Shown here: piece by piece, positions 26,701 to 37,800 of the stretch
Layout: every line of letters begins with the position of its first letter
How positions within the stretch are numbered: position 1 is the first letter of the stretch
Assembly: GCA_030704615.1 (NCBI GenBank)
Contig: CM060733.1
Span: forward strand, 4,960,001 to 5,024,000
Reading direction: 5' to 3'
Origin: Takakia lepidozioides
Lineage: Eukaryota > Streptophyta > Takakiopsida > Takakiales > Takakiaceae
Length of the DNA stretch: 64,000 nucleotides
Position numbers and translations under genes: made by a program
The notes under the pieces: generated by a model
Databases searched by the model: none
Seen by the model: only the letters and a program-made list of their open reading frames with translations
What the model was told of the DNA's origin: nothing

Positions 26701-28497
26701 ACTGGAGGCATCATCAAAGGATATTGATGCCAACACAGCTGCAGGTTCGTGTGCTGCCTGCCTCCTGAAACTGGATATGGGACCACTGCATGTCTTTAAT
26801 GCTGTCTTCACTGTCTCAGCCAGTGTCCTATTGCAGCTCACATCCATGACATGTGCTTTACAAACCTACTATGCATACCTCACCACAGAATGAATGTTAA
26901 TTTTTCGCTGCATTGGTGGAATGCAGAAAGGAACGGGTTTTTCCCCTACCAAATGACATGAATTTCTTCAAGTTAACTTACTGTTACAGGCTACCAAACG
27001 TGATTACAAGAGCTTTCCCCTATAATACTCAACTAGAAATAATAAACATTGCAATATTGTTATCCATGTCCATTAGTGTTCTGAACTCTCCTGGCTTAAT
27101 GACATTTACCAGGCCTGACGTGGATCACAGGATCAAATGAAGTGGTGAGCCAGGAGGTCAGGGATAGTGCCAAAATCACTGGTGGAGGAGGCCCTATAGT
27201 GGCAGCTCTTACTGTGAACCAAGATGGCAATGGCTCAGCAACAGCAGCACAGGATGAACTTGAAGAAATTTATGCTGAGTTGCGGAAATGGGCAGAGATT
27301 GGCTCACCAAAGTACCTCATGTTGACTTTCAAACGGGAGAAACGGTCCGGACGGCTTGGAACTGCTTTAAAGGTGAGGTGGAGTTGGACTCGTAACTGTG
27401 TGGGAGCTTTTCAAAAAACTCGTTTAAAAGCCCTACCCTTGCCCACATCTATCCTCGTAACTTCTCTGAAACGCAAGTCAAGAAAACTGAACCGTGCAAC
27501 CAACCTCCCACACGCAAACGAGAGGAATCTACCATCTTAGTAAAATCTATTTAATACATTAATGATGAAATAACTTGGGCAGTTGGAGTATATACTAATT
27601 TGCAGCCCAAATGGGAGTTTCTAGTTTCTTTGTTTCTATTGGGGGTTTGATGTCTGTCATAGCCAAAACTGCCCATTGACGTCAATTCAAACATGCTAAT
27701 CTGTGCCTGTGTGGTCATCTTCAGCAACCTGATTCCATTCTGAGGGGGAAAAAATCTGCTTTTCGTAGATTAGGTTCCAGAGAAGTGGGATGAGGAGGTG
27801 GGACGGCGGGGCCCCCCTTCTAGAAGGAACTCACGCGGCCTGTGAGGGTGTATATATAGGACGACCTCTCACTCTGTGGCTGGGCTCTCCCCCTGAACGG
27901 GGTATGTTGAGAGCGAGGTATAATGTAGAGGTTTGGTGGGCTTTGGTGGGCTTTGGCTATGTGCAGGCCCGCCGTCAAGTCAGAAGGGGCATAGCTTCAA
28001 TTATCAAATACAAAATATTTAGGAAATCGCAGCCATAAATATTTTTTCTTCGCCCCATCATGCCTTAATGGGCAGAGAGCTGGCGCCCTTTCCGCGCCGC
28101 GCGCCCTTCATTTGCTGTGCGAAGACAGCGGGAGAGAAGAAAGATGGAAAACCCCATTACTGTAATGTCGAAGAGTTTCTCCTGGATTAGCAATTAGCAT
28201 CATCTTCATGGAAACATTCATAATGGGTTGGCTCATGTTGAAAGTGTGTACCCTAAAGAGTATGTCCAGGTTTTGAGGTGGAAAAGCTGATACAATTTTC
28301 TTAGGCTGCTTTATAATGTATCGGTGTTGTTGGTACAGGCACTGAATGATCTAATCCAAGACGAGAGCAAGCCGCCACAGAAGCATCTGTATGAGCTTCG
28401 TATAAAGGTGCTAGAAGAGATTGGGTGGTCACATTGGGCTGCCTACGAGCAGAAATGGCTACCTGTCCGATTTCCTTCGTCCTATCCTCTCTTTTGA
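8768..28497 (+). CDS. TPP2: Tripeptidyl-peptidase II (subtilisin-like giant protease), 35 exons
   Basis: TPP2 removes tripeptides from N-termini of peptides released by the proteasome, as a huge homo-oligomer. Exons: 8768-9497, 9649-9727, 10012-10085, 10607-10716, 11015-11095, 11227-11313, 11902-12044, 12422-12572, 13052-13174, 13702-13785, 14040-14227, 14426-14600, 14996-15117, 15552-15631, 16097-16155, 16531-16685, 16963-17141, 17424-17536, 17778-17948, 18445-18570, 19252-19352, 19771-19888, 20045-20124, 20344-20416, 21136-21221, 21557-21608, 22212-22352, 23057-23125, 23303-23395, 23609-23704, 25758-25856, 25956-26078, 26690-26744, 27131-27372, 28339-28497. They total 4617 nt (1538 aa). Subtilase residues: Asp in AIFDSG (codon split by intron 1), His in SPHGTHVAG, Asn in SSAGNNGPS, Ser in NGTSMASP. 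The C-terminus RFPSSYPLF matches plant TPP2 ends. A Met at 9332 would give 1350 aa, near the known about 1380; the first 188 codons are poorly conserved. The acceptor of exon 32 is the least certain. Confidence 0.95.
11401..11862 (+). mobile_element. LINE 3' fragment (family with CCHC knuckle) in TPP2 intron 6
   Basis: In broken frames this fragment matches the copies at 24.4-25.6 kb and 47.5 kb. It has a degraded [14 protein letters not shown]-like lead-in, a CPLCG-type zinc motif remnant, [31 protein letters not shown], and [11 protein letters not shown]. It ends in the shared 3' tail (CAAGGCTACAGCAAACAACG, then GTCTTATGAGTAC) at 11827-11862. It shares the sense strand of the host gene. Confidence 0.8.
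16854..16890 (+). repeat. LINE 3'-tail copy in TPP2 intron 16
   Basis: A short match to the LINE tail consensus: GGCCACAAGGGTACGGCAAA, then TGATGAGTACATTCTT. A few bases are lost (GTCTTATGAG reduced to TGATGAG). No protein-coding LINE sequence flanks it. Confidence 0.6.
21645..21910 (+). mobile_element. LINE C-terminal zinc-motif fragment in TPP2 intron 26
   Basis: A reading frame from 21610 contains [20 protein letters not shown] and [11 protein letters not shown], then LHKAF. This matches the CxxC..HxxxxC motif at the C-terminus of many LINE ORF2 proteins, but the sequence differs from the family at 11.4, 24.4 and 47.5 kb, so it represents another family. The frame runs into stops on both sides. 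Confidence 0.6.
22609..22756. repeat. Duplicated hairpin motif and (CATTT)n tail in TPP2 intron 27
   Basis: AGCTCTTTGAGCT, a perfect 5-bp-stem hairpin, occurs at 22609-22621 and again, extended to AAGCTCTTTGAGCTT, at 22701-22715. The second copy is followed by about four units of CATTT at 22736-22756. A hairpin next to a short tandem tail is typical of a LINE or SINE 3' end; I see no coding part attached. Confidence 0.5.
24376..25600 (-). mobile_element. LINE ORF2 C-terminal half (jockey/I-like) in TPP2 intron 30
   Basis: The minus strand from 25576 encodes the region after the RT palm: [20 protein letters not shown], then [18 protein letters not shown] and a long helical region (to about 24962). 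A frameshift near 24970 leads into [18 protein letters not shown], the zinc knuckle [20 protein letters not shown], then [14 protein letters not shown] and [18 protein letters not shown], to 24376. The YLGV...[11 protein letters not shown] layout is that of jockey/I/R1-type LINEs, not the L1 or RTE types usual in plants. It is 5'-truncated, inserted antisense to TPP2, and is the longest copy of this family here. Confidence 0.85.
24410..24450 (-). repeat. LINE 3' tail consensus, copy at end of the 24.4-kb element
   Basis: On the minus strand this reads TGGCCACAAGGCTACGGCAA, then ACAACGTCTTATGAGTACATTCT. It lies immediately after the coding remnant, and so defines the family tail used to spot the stray copies at 16.85, 37.05 and 40.78 kb. 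Confidence 0.7.
27773..28140. other. GC-rich block inside TPP2 intron 34
   Basis: Intron 34 contains a stretch rich in G and C (runs such as GGGACGGCGGGGCCCC and CCGCGCCGCGCGCCC), with a TATATATA run at about 27851, unlike the AT-rich flanks. No ORF with a recognisable domain is present. It could be inserted DNA or a local regulatory sequence; I cannot tell which. Confidence 0.35.
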
Positions 28498-29345
28498 TTT
28501 TTATAATATCTGCCTGTTGTTGCCCAAACCCACACATAAAATCTTGGTGCATGCAGTCAGACATGGTGTCTTCAGTCTGCCGTGCAAACAGAGGATGTGT
28601 AGGCAAGAGGCCATTTTGTCTGCAATGGTTACTTGTGTGGTGACAGTCTTGTTCAGGACTACATGAACTGTCCCACTCACATGGTAAGTTATCCACCACT
28701 TTCTCATAGCTGCTGAAGAGTTACGGAAATGAGCATGCAAATATGAACCAGACCTATAATCAAGGTTTGGTTAATTTGTCTCTAAATTGGTTATGGGCTG
28801 CTAGGATGCACCCCATCTGTCTACAGTCTCAAGTAAAGGTATTACGTTGGTGTCTGGTGGATTGCAATGGTGTGGTTGCCGTTATTGACCGTGAATATTT
28901 CTTTATTTGTACGAAGGTATCACAACATGAACCAGTATTCACTTTCAGATATTTCGTTGTCACCATGCTGTCTTTTCCCATCGCACTCCAGTGGAAGTCC
29001 TAGACCATCTTCTCTTCATTATTTGAATTTATAATTAGCAATTGCAAGATCAGTTTTAGAGGAGTGAGGTCCACTTAGTACAGGATGGGAATCGGAGGGA
29101 AGAACTACTTCATGCCATGCGGTCAGTCCACCCTCTGCCACTCTCCTGATACTCCACGGTCCTCGAACGTCATGGTCAAGGAGATGGCAAGCCAACGTGG
29201 GAAAGACGTGTGCATCTGTTAGCTTAAAGGACCTATTTCAGGCCCATTAGCTTTTACACCAAACTACACTATCTCAGTTAGTGAGATGCACTAACTATTG
29301 GGAGTGCTAGTTAGTATAATTGGAAAAGCATCTCCACGGTATTTT
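28498..29345. other. TPP2 3' flank
   Basis: Downstream of the TPP2 stop there is no recognisable gene. ORFs at 28301-28740 on the minus strand are shadows of exon 35 and its 3' UTR. The last 100 bp before the copia LTR resemble the right end of an inverted-repeat element (see 29290-34640). Confidence 0.5.
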
Positions 29346-29724
29346 TGTTGGAATTTGACAGAAAATAGAGATAAAAGATGAACTGATTACTAAGAACTCT
29401 CCACCCAACCATAGGACCACAACAAGCTGTGTGTCCACCCTCCAAGCTCTCCCTATTTATACTCAAAGTCTAATCCAGAAATAGCTGAGATAACTATAGC
29501 ATAGCTCCATGCTTTTACTTAAGTTATCTCCAATTGCTATTCTGGTACAATGACTTGAGTCATGAATAACATTAATATTGAAGCTAACTTTAGCTATCTT
29601 TCAGCTAATCGAGGTTTGTTTCTATTGTTAACTGTGACTTGTCAGCATTGCTATTATGGAAGCCCAACTTGTCATCACAGTAACTCTAGGTAGTAATAAC
29701 TTGGTCAGGAATTGATTTCCAACA
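29346..29724 (-). repeat. Copia 3' LTR
   Basis: This 379-bp LTR begins TGTTGGAATTTGACAG and ends GATTTCCAACA. It differs from its partner at 33920-34294 by scattered substitutions and small indels, so the insertion is not recent. Confidence 0.9.
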
Positions 29725-29792
29725 CCCCCACTCAACGAGTTACCAAATTAAGCACTTAACTACTCCCATCAAGCCTCGAAAGTTTTTTAGCA

Positions 29793-32700
29793 CTAAGTTT
29801 TTTTTGTCAGTATGTCTGCAACCATGAAGTTGATGTTGCAATAGACAAGCTTGACAACTTCAGCTTCAGTCTTCTCTCGTACCAAATGATGATGAATCTC
29901 AATATGCTTTGTGCGAGCATGAAACATTGGATTTTTTGAGAAAGCAATACACTCTTGGTTGTCATCATATATGACCATGGTATCCCTCTTTGGATGACCA
30001 ATACTAGATAGAAATGATGATAATCATAATGTTTGTCTTGTAGCTTGAGATGCAACCATATATTCTGCCTCAGTCGAGGACATAACAATTGTAGATTGTT
30101 TTTTGTTGCTCCAGCTTACAGCTCCATTTGCTAGCATAAAAACATAGCCATATGTAGAGTGACGATCATCAACATTACCAGCCCAATCTGCATCACAATA
30201 GCCGTATAGCTCTGTGCTTTTGCAAGCACTATCTGAGATACCATATGAACCCACTTGATCCAACTGAACATTATCATTGTTCTTTCTCAAGCACAAACCA
30301 TAGTCCAGTGTGTCTCTTAGATAACGGAGAATCCGCTTTACTGCAAACCCAATGGAGTTGCAGGGTTAGCCACAAATTGGCTTACAACCCCCACTGCTTG
30401 TGCAATATCTGGCCTAGTACAGACCATTGCATACATGAGACTTCCCACAGCACTCTGATAGAGAACATCTCTCATTGTCTCCAAGTCTGCAGTACTCTTA
30501 GGACTCATCTCCTTTTTGAGTTTGCAATTTGGGACAAACGGGGTATTTACCCGCATACTTTCAGCCATACCAAAGCGTCTTAAGATATCTTCAAGATACT
30601 TACGCTGGTTCAGGTAAATCATTCGGTCTTGTCGAACACGAGTTACCAATACCCCCAAGCAGTACTGGATCTCTTTCAGATCCACCATCTCAAACTTCAT
30701 TGAGATATCGCTCTTTGTCTTTTTCAACAGAGCCTAGTCATTAGAGACCAAAATCAGATCATCAACGTACAATATTATGATCACAAAATAGTTTCCATGA
30801 GCCCTCTTATAGTAAACATTATGATCAGCAGAGCTCCTCTCAAACTCTTCAACCATGAAATATGTATCAATCTTAGCATTCCATGCCCTAGGGGATTGCT
30901 TCAAACCATACAAGGACTTGATGAGCGTACACACCTTCATCTCCTTCCTTTTTATAACAAATCCCTCCGGCTGGTCCATGTATATTTCTTCCATAAGATC
31001 TCCATTGAGAAAGGTTGTACACACATCCATCTAATGTACCTCAAGATTTTAAACAGCAGCAAACGCTAGAATCACTCGAATTGACTCCATCTGTGCAACA
31101 GGGGAGAAGGTTTCACTGTAATCAATACCTTCAATTTGCGAAAACCCCTTTGCAACCAAGCGCGCTTTGTATTTTGCTACAGAACCATCTGCATTGTACT
31201 TAACCTTGAAAATCCATTTGTAGCCAACGGACTGCCGTCCAGATGGAAGTTGAACAAGACTCTAAGTTTTATTATCCTGAAGAGATTTAAACTCAGATGC
31301 CATAGTTTCCTTCCAGTGTGAAGAGTTCCCACTCCTCATTGCATTTGACACATTTTGAGGTTCATCACTGTCAATGAAATAGGTAGAAGATACCTTTGAG
31401 GGTTTTTCAATCATAGTAGATTGTACCTCCTCCACAACTATCTCTTCAACAATTTTCTCTTCCATTTTATCTTCATGAGTCAGAGCCAAGTTCTCTTTTT
31501 CATAGTCCAAACTTGGAACTATTGTTTCCTGATGAAAGTTCCTGGACTCATTGAATATCACATCACGACTGATGATCACATACTTGCTCTCAAGATTATA
31601 CAACTTATATCCTTTGGTTTCTTCACAATGAAGATATATTTGATAACCAATGAAGATATATTTGATTGTTTTTTTATCCAATTTTTTCCTTATTTGTTTT
31701 GGAACATGGGCAAATGCAACACACCCAAAGACGCGCAAATGATCAACTGAAGGTTTTTCACCCTTTTAAACCTCTTCAGGTGTCTTTGTAAAGATTGCCT
31801 TAGTAAGAAGTCGATTCTAGAGGTATGCTGCAGTCGTTGCTGCTTCTACCCATAAATGGTGGTCCAACCTTATTTGTTGCAACATACACCTCACACTCTC
31901 AACAAGTGTTTGATTCTTCCTCTCTGCAACTCCATTCTATTCTGGCATATATAGTGTGGCTGATTGTTTCACAATACCATTCTTCATGTAGAACTGGTTA
32001 AAGTTCTTTGAGATGTACTCACCACCACCATCACACCGAAGAGCTTTGATCTTTTCTCCAGTTTGATTCTCCACCAAAACTTTGAATGCCTTGAACCCAT
32101 CAAGAATTCCAACTGCATCGTGTAGAGAAATGTTTTCCTGGAAAAATCATCAATGAAGGTCAAGAAATACTTTGCACCTCCATGAGATTCATTTGACATA
32201 GGACCGCATAGATCTGTATGAACCAACTCAAGAACCTTATTTGTTCGAGAACCTCCATCCTTTGGAAATGAGTTGCGATGGTGTTTACTGTACACACATC
32301 CGTCACAAAAACTCAAGATCCGATCTCCTGTAAGATCTATACCCTTAACCAGATTGTTAGCTGACATGCATGCCAAACTTTGCATTGAGACATGTCCAAG
32401 TCTCTAATGCCAGAGGTCACTCTGCTTGAGCGTAGTAGTACACTCCACATGTAAAGCCTGGACAACCATAATCAGCTTGTACAATTTTGCATCTTTCAGT
32501 ACCTCAGCTATCATTTCACTGCCAAACTTCACCCAACAATGATTGGTAGAAAATTCAACCGTAAGACCTTGCTCAGTTAGCTGACTAACTGACAATAGGT
32601 TCTTTGTCAATCCAGGAACAAAGAGAACTCCTCCGATCTCCTTCGACACTCTAGATAATAATTGAAACACAACAGTACATTTTCCATGGATATCAAGACT

Positions 32701-33737
32701 AGTACTGTTGTCTCCAAGATACACCTTGTGTCCCACAGATAGTTCTTTGTAGGTTGAGAATGCTTCCTTCTGGACATCATGTGCTGAGATGCCCCTGAAT
32801 CAATGAACCATACATCTCTACAACTCGTAGAGATTGACAAAGCTACAACAAGAAGTTCAGTTCTTTCAGCCAATGCTGAAACCTCATTTTGAAACCTCTT
32901 CTTCTTCTCATCGTCTAGTTTTTTCTTGAAGTAGTCACATGCATAGTGACCTCTCATGCCACAAAAGAAACAGGCTCCATGTTTCTTCTTCTTGATCTTA
33001 GTCCATTTCTTTGCAAAATTAACCATTGCCTTCTGAGACTTTGAACTTTCTGAAGTCTTGATATTCAATGCCATTGTAGCCTGAATTCTACCAAAGACAT
33101 GATTCTCTCGTTTGCAACGCATCTTTTCTTACAATAATTGTCCTGTAACTATGTCCATAGTCAGACCACTAGTATGTGTACCAAGAAATACGACCAATGT
33201 CTGATATGAAGGTGACAAACTTCCAAGAATAAATGCTAGATCTTCATCTGAAACTGAATGACCAATGCTGGACAAATGATCACTAATGATTTGAAGCTTA
33301 TCAATGTAATCTTGCACTGAGTTTCCTTCCTCCATCTTTAAGCTATATAACTCCTGGTTGAGATATAGCCGATTAACAACATGCTTCCTCTCAAAACTGA
33401 CACGGAGATTATTCCATGCTTCTCTAGCGGTTTTTGCATGTGCAACATGATGAAGTAAAGAATCTGCTACATTCAACAACATGGTTCCTTGAGCCAACTT
33501 ATATTTCTTCGCAAAAAGTTGTTGCTCAGGAGTCAACCCTGTGGCTATGATATCTCTATCTTCAGGCTGCAGTTGAACTGGTGCAACCGCTTCTCCTGAT
33601 GTGATCTCCGACAGATCTTTCTCACGAAGAATGAACTTCATCTTAATCTTCCATGTATGAAAATTGTGACCATCTAACTTCTCCACTCGGGTATGATCAG
33701 CAGAAGGTGCCATGATGCTAGTTTGATGTTTTGCCAA
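29793..33737 (-). pseudogene. Copia gag-pol, broken into at least seven frames
   Basis: Gag lies at 33737-33129 (UBN2-like; LDGHNFHTWKIKMKFIL). The Gag zinc knuckle and protease lie at 33122-32607; the protease motif is WFIDSGASQHM. The pre-integrase and zinc region spans 32736-31984 (CDGCVYSKHHRNSFPK, then DLCGPM and DDFSRKTF), with a stop at 32404. The integrase C-terminus and linker lie at 31738-31262 (RVFGCVAFAHVP). RT lies at 31030-30338 and keeps SLYGLKQSPRAW and ILYVDDLILVSND. RNase H lies at 30296-29793 (YCDADWAGN, STEAEY, then a shift and HIEIHHHLVRE). The knuckle reads CFFCGMRGHYACDYF, so the last Cys is out of place compared with CX2CX4HX4C. No intact polyprotein remains. Confidence 0.9.
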
Positions 33738-33907
33738 CTATAAAACACCCTCAAACTTTCAGATCTAACTCCAAGCACTCAAGCTTTCAGATCTGACACC
33801 AAGCACTCAACTCCAAGCATTCAAGTTTTCAGATCTAAACCCAAACACTCAAGCCTATTCGTTGTAAATCAAATACTCATCTCCTTCTATCTCTCAGACA
33901 GAACCTT

Positions 33908-33919
33908 GCTCTAATACCA
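33908..33919 (-). other. Copia primer-binding site
   Basis: On the minus strand, TGGTATTAGAGC directly follows the 5' LTR. It matches the tRNA-iMet complement (TGGTATCAGAGC) used by plant copia elements with one mismatch. Confidence 0.8.
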
Positions 33920-34294
33920 TGTTGTAATTCGACAGAGAATAGAGATAAAAGATGAACTGATTACTGAGAACTCTCCACCCAACCATAGGACCATAGGACC
34001 ACAACAAGCTATGTGTCCACCCTCCGAGCTCTCCCTATTTATATTCAAAGTCTAATCCAGAAATAGCTGAGATAACTATAGCATAACTCCATGCTTTTAC
34101 TTAAAGTTATCTCCACCTGCTATTCTGGTACAATAACTTGAGTCACTAATAAATGAAGTTAACTTTAGTTATCTTTTAGCTAACCGAGGCTTATCTCTAT
34201 TGTTAACTGTGACTTGTCAGCACTGCTATTATGGAAGCGTGACTTGTCTTCACAGTAACTCTAGGTAGTTGTAACTTGGTCTTGATTTCCAACA
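33920..34294 (-). repeat. Copia 5' LTR
   Basis: This 375-bp LTR, in minus orientation, begins TGTTGTAATTCGACAG. Unlike the other LTR it carries a 10-bp internal duplication (ATAGGACCATAGGACC). Confidence 0.9.
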
Positions 34295-34640
34295 ATTCTG
34301 ACACTCCACGGTTGGGACGGTAGGAGACTGGGAAGAGATAGCCCCAAGGCAAGATTGCCGCCTGATCACAATCTTGGCACGTTGATCATAGTATCTTAAC
34401 TCACAAATAATTCACAAATCTAATGTAGAGTCGTTGGTGGGTCCCGGTATGATTCGCAAAAGTGCCCGGCGGGCGGTAGCAAATCTATCATGAGCAAGTT
34501 GCGCTAACTGTTTTGGACCCCGCGTAGTTACATTGCCGCTTTCGGACAAGTGGAGTGGCAGCGTGGAGATGCTCTTAAGTAGGGCACCTAAACCCAATAA
34601 TAAGCTTAAATGACACTAACTATTGGGTGCCTAACTGCAG

Positions 34641-34794
34641 GTGGGGCAGGGCCTTAGTAGGCAACTACAACGAGGAGGTTAGCTTATTAGGGTTTAGCTA
34701 GCGAGAGAGACGACTAGATGGATGAACTTTGCTATTCTTCTCTTGTCTTCCCGCTCTTTCCTTAAACCAGAGAGAGAAAGAAAGAGAAAAGTGG

Positions 34795-34825
<31 letters not shown>

Positions 34826-34862
34826 CATTGTGTGGGGTTTGCAACGTCTGGTGTCTGGAAAC
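34641..34862 (+). promoter_or_regulatory. TXNDC9 upstream region with (GA)n tract
   Basis: A GA-rich stretch ending in a pure (GA) run at 34794-34821 lies about 45 bp before the start codon, probably in the 5' UTR. The frame is open upstream (Met at 34722), but that part translates to Arg-Glu repeats from the GA tract and is unlikely to be coding. Confidence 0.4.
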
Positions 34863-37800
34863 ATGGATCCTCAAAAGTTTCGGACTAGGATGGGGGACCT
34901 GGCTATGGGCACTGCCCTGGGGGCTGCCGCCCGCGACTACCAGAAAGTACAGCCATCTACTCTGTCTTGCACTTACGTCACTTGAAGCGGGTGTTTTGGA
35001 AGAAGAGGGTTCATTTCAGGAACTGTAAAGAGCGTTTTGACGTAAATGCCAGAGAGAGGTTTGAATGGTCTTGTTGTGATTGTAATGTGCATCCGATAAT
35101 TGAGTTTGGAAGAAGGTTGAACTTAGGGCATAGGGTTCAACTTGTGTCTGCTTCAATGAAATAATTTCCCAAAATGGGAGACCGCCATCAGTCACTCACT
35201 TCCCGCTATCTGGCGGCGATTGCTGATGATCACATGTTATGATAATCTTTGTGCACAAGTGTTGAAAATTTGAGTCTTCCCCGCTTCATCAACTTTTGAG
35301 CAGTGATTTGTTATCCTGTATGTAATTTCATAGATAGAATGGGGCTACATTTCGCGTAGATGCGTTTTATTGATTGTCTTTAGTGGGAGAAGGTGTTCGA
35401 CAATGGCTGAGATGTTCAGTCGACTCTCTTTCCTTTGTAGGAGGTCTGGCAGACTCTGAGTTGGAAGTGAGCAAGAAAGATTGACGAAGAAGGGACGCCT
35501 GTTTGGTATGCGATGCCAGTAACATGAGTGCTAGACTTGACTGAGGAGCCTACGAAGAGTCAAATGTCGTCGCTTGAAGTATCTCACCATAGATTTGTCC
35601 TAGTTCTTGGCAGGACGCATTGGGGGCGTGCCTGCCGTAAATATGGACGCACATGGAGGCACAGAGCTGCCATGGGAACTATAGAGGGGCATATTGCAAG
35701 TTATATGTGCTCGTAAAGGCCTCCCTTACAAATGCAACCCTTCAGGATATGTATGAAGTCAGTTTCCGCATGGATGGTTTAAGTATCTCACCATAGTTTG
35801 TCCTAGTTCTTGGCAGGACGCATTGGGGGCGTGCCTGCCGTAAACATGGACGCAGACTGAGGCACAGAGCTGCCATGGGAGCTATAGAGGAGCATATTGC
35901 AAGTTATATGTGCTCATAAAGGCCTCCCTTACAAATGCAACCCTTCAGGATGTGTATGAAGTCAGTCTCCGCATGGATGGTAGCTCTTAAGTTATGAAAT
36001 TGGTGGAGTGGGGCTACAGGAACTAGTAGCACAACATAAAGCGCAAGCAAGTGAACCTGTACATGAAGATGTGGATCTTGATGACCTTATGGATGTACGT
36101 GCCCTTCCTACCTCCTTAATCTTCCAATATAGTAGAGGTTGTGGTTGCAAAATGCCCCTATACTACATTCGGACAGGAGGGCCGAGAATTGACCAAAGAG
36201 AGTGGGAGGACTAGAGAGAGAGTGTGTCTCATGGATCTTTTCAGAGCTGATTCTAAGGGAGAGAGAAAATCTTAGTTGGTACAAGCCATGGATTTGTGAT
36301 TGAGTCCATGCCTGATACATTGCAATCTGTCTGTCTCTCCTTCCTGGAGTTTGCACCAAACACCTGGCAGATTCTGACTTCTTGTCATACTTTGTGGTCT
36401 CCATAAAGCACAGATGTCATGTCACCATTGATCTCAAGTATCAAGATGGAATTGAGTCTGTTACGGAGGTGACTGGTATGTGGGGAGAGGATAATAGCGG
36501 ATCCTGATGATGTCTCACAGTTCGAGGTTGCCATTTGGCATGCATGGTTGCAGGATCCTGAATTAGAGCGCCTCCATGCTGAGCGCATTGCTTCTCTCAA
36601 GGTGCATTTTCAGTTCAGTTTTGCTTTCTCCTATCTTTTCTAAGTTGTTGAGATGCATGTAGCTGCTATTTTAATCTGAAATTTGATTTGCATAAGGTAA
36701 ATGTTTTAAACCCTGATGCATAGGTGTTGGATTTTGTTGTAGTGCAGAAGGAGGCAGAGAAGAGGCAAGCATTGCAGAGGAAGGGTCATGGAGAATATAG
36801 AGAGGTATTATGGCTTCATATGCTTGGCAGCTACAGTTGTCTGCAAATTTCGTCGACCTCTCAGTTTCCTTCAATCCACGGCGGGTTTATACATTGACAA
36901 TGAATCAGGTGACAGAAGGTGATTTTCTAGGGGAGGTTACTGGAGGTCCACGGGTGGTGTGTCACTTTTTTCATCGAGAATTTATCCGCTGCAAGTATGC
37001 CATCTCTCTCTCTCTCTTTCTCTCTCCCTCTCTCCCTCCATCCCTCCCTGTGGCATCAAGGTTATGGCAAACAATGTCTTATGAGTACATTCTCTTTCTC
37101 TCTCTTCAAACCCCCTCAATCTTACTGCACTCGTATCCCCATCTGTCCACCTCCGTATCCCAACACTTGTTACCAACCAATCTCTTGGCAACTGCATGCA
37201 GTCTACTGTTATGATCACATACTGTGGAGGAGCATGAAGTATGAGTAGCCCTGCAACACTAAAATAGGGAGGAAGCACTGATTCTTGGACTGTTGATATT
37301 GGATGTGAAGGATTATGGACAAGCATATCAAGCTTCTTACTCCCAAATACTTCGACACAAAATTTATTTGTGTGGATGCAGAGGTATACCTACCTGTTCA
37401 TCCCTCTCATTACATTGTTGTTTTGCCATGTGGCATTTGCATTGCTATTATGCAATAATGACACTGCAGTACTGTATTTTCATCTCAAACACTCTTAATC
37501 TGAAGTGTCTTCTAATTTGTAAGGACATGGTTCAAAAATTGGATAGTGCTTTAAGGTTGAAGCTGAGGTACCTCCAACCTGTGGTGCTTCCACTTTTGCA
37601 GAATTGTCCCTTCTTTGTTGCGAAGTTGGCAATCAAGGTGCTGCCTTGTGTCATTTTGTTCAGGTGTGCTTTACTCATTCATCTTGGTGCTTAAATGCAA
37701 GTATAACCAGCGAAGGGTCAAGAGAGAAGTAGAATCATCAAGTGAAGGTGCTTGACAATAAAAACAATGTTGAACAGAATCCATTGTGTCCATTTCAGAG

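Larger units (their letters stand above)
29346..34294 (-). mobile_element. Ty1/copia LTR retrotransposon, full-length but degenerate
   Basis: Two direct LTRs, 29346-29724 and 33920-34294, begin TGTTG and end CCAACA. They enclose gag, protease, integrase, RT and RNase H remnants in the copia order, reading on the minus strand. Next to the 5' LTR (right side) is the primer-binding site complementary to initiator tRNA-Met at 33908-33919 (TGGTATTAGAGC on the minus strand). A G-rich purine tract adjoins the 3' LTR. The flanks ATTTT (29341-29345) and ATTCT (34295-34299) may be a mutated 5-bp target duplication. Many stops and frameshifts show it is dead. It sits between TPP2 and TXNDC9. Confidence 0.93.
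29290..34640. mobile_element. Possible older inverted-repeat DNA element split by the copia insertion
   Basis: GCATCTCCAC lies at about 29329, just outside the left LTR. Its reverse complement GTGGAGATGC lies at about 34564, some 270 bp beyond the right LTR. Further out on both sides is CACTAACTATTGGG (about 29289 and 34614). Aligned as arms, ATTGGG...AGCATCTCCAC occurs at both ends in inverted orientation. This fits a small DNA transposon or MITE into which the retrotransposon jumped. The arms are diverged, so the call is tentative. Confidence 0.35.

Noticed and set aside
34722-34862. In-frame upstream Met that would lengthen TXNDC9 by 47 residues
   Set aside because: The extra part is encoded by the GA tract and has no counterpart in the family.
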